From an uncultured Rhizobiaceae group bacterium (GTDB taxonomy: Bacteria; Pseudomonadota; Alphaproteobacteria; Rhizobiales; Rhizobiaceae), in the NCBI GenBank assembly GCA_905479965.1, contig CAJQOR010000028.1, forward strand, positions 1 through 8,767: a DNA stretch of 8,767 nt, in the 5' to 3' direction. The translations under genes were made by a program, and so were the position numbers. Positions 6,173 to 8,767 of this stretch are shown here, one piece after another. Positions within the stretch are counted from its first letter, which is position 1. Each line of letters begins with the position of its first letter. The notes beneath the pieces are model-generated. The model was not told the origin of the DNA and did not search any database. It saw only the letters and a list, made by a program, of their open reading frames with translations.

Positions 6173-6312
6173 TATCTTAGAGGGATTTCGCCACCCTGAG
6201 AGACGAATTGGTTCGCCTTAAATGTGTTCTGATGCGTAACATCAAAAAGTTCATGATGGTATTTTGCAACAATAATATTTGAAGAATACGAATACGGACC
6301 CGTAACTTTCAT
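6169..6312 (-). CDS. Possible 47-residue ORF coupled to the HNH-like gene
   Basis: ATG 6312 comes one base after the TAA of the HNH-like gene, and the frame continues for 47 residues, starting MKVTGPYSYSSNIIVAKYHH and ending at a TGA (6171-6169) inside the attachment repeat. No ribosome binding site of its own is visible, so it would depend on translational coupling. The residue mix looks plausible for a protein, but I recognise no family. It could also be a chance ORF or a truncated reading frame. The overlap of its stop with the repeat means its C-terminus was set by the integration junction. Confidence 0.28.
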   Translation of the reverse strand: MKVTGPYSYSSNIIVAKYHHELFDVTHQNTFKANQFVSQGGEIPLRY

Positions 6313-6313
6313 G

Positions 6314-6976
6314 TTATGAGAATTGTTTTGGTAGCTGAAGATATTCAACAAAGTCCTCAGTGAACTCAAACCGGTCTGTATTGTTATAAGTAGTTTCGAC
6401 AACTGCACCATAATTTTGCATTACTTTCAGCATCGGCTTCAAGTTTTCGTGTTCCTCGAAATGATATCTGAAAATTGGGTTCGAGGCACTACCATTGTAA
6501 TTTGCCCTCTGTGGTAGGATTATAAACTCTCTAATAAATGGATTACTATCAACATCATTGCGCATTTCAGCAATCAATTTGGGCATCTTTTCTTCAAGCT
6601 TTTTAAAGCTCCGAGAAATTACTATCGCATATCCGCGAATACCCAAATAAGCGCGCATTTCTGAAAGGGTTTTCCATTCTTTGAGTTGGTCGATAGAATG
6701 ACTGGCTACATCGACATCAATTAGTCTGCTGCAAGTTTGACAAAGCCAAATACCATTTTCAGCAGCGGTTCGTTCTTCTGTGGTCAGAAGGGGATCATAT
6801 CTAGGCCCTCCTTTGGCTGCCGCAGTGATATGGGCTGCGACGCCAATATTCGCACTATCGTCAGCTCCATCTGGTCCAATCGTGGGACGTAAACAGCTCT
6901 GATTTGAACACCGATAACCTGCTCGCTGTGCTATTTTTCTTATTGTCGGAGCTTTAAAACTATCACGTTCTGACAT
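6314..6976 (-). CDS. HNH endonuclease-like / zinc-ribbon protein, putative defence-associated cargo
   Basis: The product has 220 residues. The N-terminal module (about 18-105) has a CxxxxC pair (C23, C28), AAHITAAAKGGPRYDP with H49, ENGIWLCQTC with N74, C79 and C82, then LID and LKEWK. This is the layout of an HNH-type treble-clef domain with a four-cysteine zinc site, in a subfamily I recall as an N-terminal module of defence-island proteins. The third HNH histidine, usually right after the second CxxC, is S84 here; H93 might substitute, so nuclease activity is uncertain. The C-terminal part (about 120-220) is soluble and of unknown fold, ending EFTEDFVEYLQLPKQFS. No membrane segment is seen. 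The start is ATG 6976; the nearest purine-rich site, GGAAGGGA, is about 13 bases upstream, an unusually long spacing. It is the only confident gene in the element. Confidence 0.8.
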   Translation of the reverse strand: MSERDSFKAPTIRKIAQRAGYRCSNQSCLRPTIGPDGADDSANIGVAAHITAAAKGGPRYDPLLTTEERTAAENGIWLCQTCSRLIDVDVASHSIDQLKEWKTLSEMRAYLGIRGYAIVISRSFKKLEEKMPKLIAEMRNDVDSNPFIREFIILPQRANYNGSASNPIFRYHFEEHENLKPMLKVMQNYGAVVETTYNNTDRFEFTEDFVEYLQLPKQFS

Positions 6977-7068
6977 ATTTAGGATTGTATCCCTTCCGCT
7001 ATGTTGCAGACCTCAGTGTCATCCAGTTTGCGTGTGATATCTAGTCCTTTTTTTATTGTCATCTATTT

Positions 7069-7275
7069 TTAGTTGCAATATTCTCGTTTCAGGCTTGGAC
7101 TTGCGCCGGATCCATTATTGTGAACCTTGACCACTTTGGTACGAAGTACCCAGGCAGATGTGTTACCGGCTTGGGTTTCTTCATTTATGTTCCCAATGTG
7201 AATGCCATTAGTTTTCACATGATACTTACCATCTTGATCTGTTTCCTTAGTGCAAGTGAATCTCATACTTATCAT
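7069..7275 (-). CDS. Hypothetical 68-residue ORF inside the element
   Basis: The frame is open from ATG 7275 (with a second ATG three codons later, at 7266) and encodes a polar 68-residue product containing CTKETDQDGKYHVKTNGIHI and ending SLKREYCN. It has two cysteines and neither a signal peptide nor a membrane helix. I recognise no family. No convincing ribosome binding site precedes either ATG. It lies about 90 bases upstream of the HNH-like gene on the same strand, so the two could share a transcript. It may be a real small gene, a fragment of a longer gene lost by deletion, or chance. Confidence 0.35.
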   Translation of the reverse strand: MISMRFTCTKETDQDGKYHVKTNGIHIGNINEETQAGNTSAWVLRTKVVKVHNNGSGASPSLKREYCN

Positions 7276-7394
7276 CTAGCTCAAAGAAACTGATTATTAA
7301 TCGGTACTGGTTCGCCATGGGTTTTAGAGCATAAAGCGAAAAAGAATGGATAATTACAAGTCTAAGTTATTGAATTTATTAAGAAATATTTATT

Positions 7395-7426
7395 CCTCCG
7401 GGCCCACCAATCTTCAATGAAATCAA
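7395..7426 (+). repeat. Attachment-site-like repeat, distal side
   Basis: This is the second copy of the 32-base repeat and contains the last 15 bases of a tRNA 3' end without the rest of the gene. Sequence upstream diverges immediately apart from an imperfect three-base extension. An isolated tRNA 3' fragment downstream of an intact tRNA fits the original chromosomal end displaced by integration. The 280 bases from 7276 to 7555 around it hold no convincing gene. Confidence 0.85.
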
Positions 7427-7479
7427 CGGTTTTTATGATTTTTAAATTATGTCTCCTTAGGCACATCCAAGTTTGATTA

Positions 7480-7499
7480 AATGGATTTATTGATCCATT
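7480..7499. repeat. Inverted repeat upstream of the MAPEG gene
   Basis: AATGGAT (7480-7486) and ATCCATT (7493-7499) form a perfect seven-base inverted repeat with a six-base loop, 57 bases before the MAPEG start codon. A weak promoter-like pair, TTCGTA (7498-7503) and TATATA (7521-7526) with a 17-base spacer, overlaps its right edge, so an operator role is possible. Seen as symmetry only. Confidence 0.3.
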
Positions 7500-7555
7500 C
7501 GTATTTCGTCATTTTCCTCCTATATATGAATGATCAAGCAATTGGAGGATAGGAC

Positions 7556-8122
7556 ATGCTAAACAATGAAAAGCGCATTCAAAAATTTACATTTATACTT
7601 ATTGGATATCCAATAGCTTTGGTCATTATTGCTTTGGCGCTCAATCAATTCGTGTTCGGTGTTGAACCGTTGGTTGTCGCTCTACCTTCTAATGACGTTT
7701 TGGCAGCGCTCATCATTTCTTCAATCCTTTTACTCATCAATCATAGTTGGTTGATGACAACAACTGAGCTCACTCGACTTAATTATAAAATGTATGCTTC
7801 CCAAGAAGAATGGATTGAAGCGGGCGTGACAAAGGAAGATGTTTCCAGCGAAGGGTGGGTCGAGTTGGACAGACGTCATAATGCCCATCGCAATGCGACC
7901 GAGAACAGTATTTATTTCGGATTGCTCGCAGTCTTAACTTGTTTTGTTTCACCTTCCATACTTGCCGCGCAAATTTGGATTGTTGGTTTTGCTATTGGGC
8001 GTTTAGGATACACCTATAGTGCATTGCGTGGACTAAGCGGACAGCGGGGCATCTTCATGACCATAAGTCTTTTATCGCTTTATGGTCTCGGCGGATATTT
8101 GGGCCTCAGCTTGATCGATTGA
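7556..8122 (+). CDS. MAPEG family membrane protein
   Basis: The product is a 188-residue integral inner-membrane protein. Hydrophobic segments lie near residues 11-31, 46-66, 118-150 (probably two helices) and 165-186. Between them ELDRRHNAHRNATENSIYFG (103-122) carries the Arg-x(2)-Asn-x(2)-x-x-Asn/Glu signature of the MAPEG superfamily (membrane-associated proteins in eicosanoid and glutathione metabolism), including the Arg, Asn and Glu that contact glutathione in characterised members. Bacterial MAPEG proteins are mostly uncharacterised, so a glutathione-linked activity is only an inference. A hydrophilic stretch of roughly 40 residues (about 70-110) precedes the signature, making the protein longer than the 130-150 residues common in the family. 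GGAGG (7544-7548) lies seven bases before the ATG. Confidence 0.85.
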   Translation: MLNNEKRIQKFTFILIGYPIALVIIALALNQFVFGVEPLVVALPSNDVLAALIISSILLLINHSWLMTTTELTRLNYKMYASQEEWIEAGVTKEDVSSEGWVELDRRHNAHRNATENSIYFGLLAVLTCFVSPSILAAQIWIVGFAIGRLGYTYSALRGLSGQRGIFMTISLLSLYGLGGYLGLSLID

Positions 8123-8171
8123 TCACAAGGAAATGTGCGTCGTGGGCGTTGCGGGCGTTGTGGCATTGCCT

Positions 8172-8767
8172 TTACAGACGTTGTGAAAATGCTTCTGCAA
8201 AACCTTCAATTTTGCCTTCGGAAATAGGCCCAATCAACATATAATCGAAATTACCATCGGACCAATAAGCTGATTGCATGCGTTCTATTTCACGCGTTTC
8301 AAGCTCTGCTATCGATGATGATTGTGACTTCATGATGCATAGGGCAACAGGTTTGCCTTCAGATGATAAGAAGGCAAGCTGAACCAACGGTTTGCCTTGA
8401 TATTGTAAAAGCTGGCCACGCTTATATTGAAGACCCTCATCGATCTGTAGATCAGCGAGTGAGATCTCAGTATCAAGTTCTGCGGATACACGTTTGAGCT
8501 CATTTACCATCATGAGATTATCATTGTTCACATGCGCGAGTGTGTCTTTTGTATAAAGCGCTTGATAGGCGGCTACGTATTCATGCCAGCCTTCAAATTT
8601 ATCGTGCTTGATGAGGGATGATGCAAAAAATCCAACGCCAAGGGCTATCAATGCAACAGCCGCAATTTTCATAAAGCCGCTATGATCTGTCGCGCTCTGG
8701 GGGTCATCAACACCCATAATATCTTGAAAGCTTGGCGCAGTTTGGCTAAGGGCACCAAACGCATCTG
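8172..8767 (-). CDS. Membrane-anchored anti-sigma-factor-like protein, N-terminus beyond window edge
   Basis: The frame is open through the right edge of the window; 197 residues are visible. The part before the membrane helix (DAFGALSQTAPSFQDIMGVDD and on) belongs to the same protein, and ATG 8717 has no ribosome binding site, so it is not the start. A single helix (MKIAAVALIALGVGFFASSL) separates a cytosolic portion from a periplasmic domain with WHEYVAAYQALYTKDTLAHV, LVQLAFLSSEGKPVALCIMK and the C-terminal FDYMLIGPISEGKIEGFAEAF. This pattern matches transmembrane anti-sigma factors of the RsiW/ChrR-like type, in which an N-terminal zinc-binding domain, outside this window, holds an ECF sigma factor. 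The sigma gene would be expected just upstream, to the right. Confidence is high for a membrane regulator-like protein, moderate for anti-sigma activity. Confidence 0.7.
   Translation of the reverse strand, partial: DAFGALSQTAPSFQDIMGVDDPQSATDHSGFMKIAAVALIALGVGFFASSLIKHDKFEGWHEYVAAYQALYTKDTLAHVNNDNLMMVNELKRVSAELDTEISLADLQIDEGLQYKRGQLLQYQGKPLVQLAFLSSEGKPVALCIMKSQSSSIAELETREIERMQSAYWSDGNFDYMLIGPISEGKIEGFAEAFSQRL

Larger units (their letters stand above)
6141..7426. mobile_element. Mini integrated element at the tRNA 3' end, no integrase seen
   Basis: Direct repeats of the tRNA 3' end bracket a unit of 1254 bases measured start to start. The inside carries an HNH/zinc-ribbon-like gene on the minus strand, a possible coupled small ORF, and an orphan 68-residue ORF. 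It looks more A+T-rich than its flanks by eye. No tyrosine recombinase, excisionase or replication gene can be recognised. It could be the remnant of a larger island after deletion, or a small passenger mobilised in trans by another element's integrase. The repeat is seen directly; mobility is inferred. Confidence 0.72.

Noticed and set aside
6169..6411. The 80-codon minus-strand frame, considered as a frameshifted C-terminus of the HNH-like protein.
   Set aside because: The HNH-like protein ends naturally after its own C-terminal domain, and the first 33 codons of this frame are only the overlapping shadow; just the last 47 codons are kept as a possible small ORF.
7346..7420. Twenty-four-codon plus-strand ORF running through the distal attachment repeat (starts MDNYKSK, with a GAAAAAGA stretch upstream).
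   Set aside because: It is very short, A+T-rich, has no clear ribosome binding site, and its end is dictated by the repeat; chance is the simplest explanation.
8144..8160. Tandem GGGCGTTG words between the MAPEG and anti-sigma-like genes, considered as a repeat array or terminator.
   Set aside because: Only two copies, no dyad symmetry and no T tract.
1..8767. CRISPR arrays, insertion sequences and riboswitches.
   Set aside because: No regularly spaced repeats, no transposase or IS-like terminal repeats, and no recognisable aptamer pattern were seen on either strand.

Overview
The window looks like chromosomal DNA of a moderately A+T-rich alphaproteobacterium, most likely of the Hyphomicrobiales (Rhizobiales). 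The main evidence is a close relative of the Brucella periplasmic protein BP26/Omp28, a DUF1127 micro-protein beside prmA and an aminopeptidase P gene, an SCO1/SenC protein, and a small basic secreted protein of a type I associate with rhizobia. No database search was possible; identities rest on motifs and remembered family sequences.

Layout. Bases 1-1327 (minus) hold most of a three-domain aminopeptidase P, cut by the window edge before its last metal ligands. A 59-residue DUF1127 gene (1504-1683, plus) with a strong terminator follows, then prmA (1751-2638, minus) and an SCO1/SenC copper-chaperone-like gene (2806-3402, minus). A divergent region leads to a plus-strand pair, a glutathione S-transferase-like gene and yjbQ, three bases apart. 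Next comes a small secreted basic protein (4768-5142, plus). It converges on the BP26/Omp28-like SIMPL gene (5198-5926, minus, probable TTG start), and the two share a bidirectional terminator.

Bases 6079-6155 are a complete tRNA with a CAU anticodon. The last 15 bases of this tRNA plus 17 bases downstream are repeated at 7395-7426 (31 of 32 positions identical). The 1.25 kb between the copies looks like a very small integrated element. It carries an HNH/zinc-ribbon-like gene, one or two tiny uncertain ORFs and no recognisable integrase. This is the most interesting part of the window.

Beyond the element lie a MAPEG-family membrane protein (7556-8122, plus) and a membrane-anchored anti-sigma-factor-like protein (8172 to the right edge, minus) whose N-terminus is outside the window. 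Apart from the element, the genes are ordinary core or housekeeping functions: protein maturation and turnover, ribosome methylation, cytochrome oxidase copper delivery, thiol chemistry and envelope maintenance.
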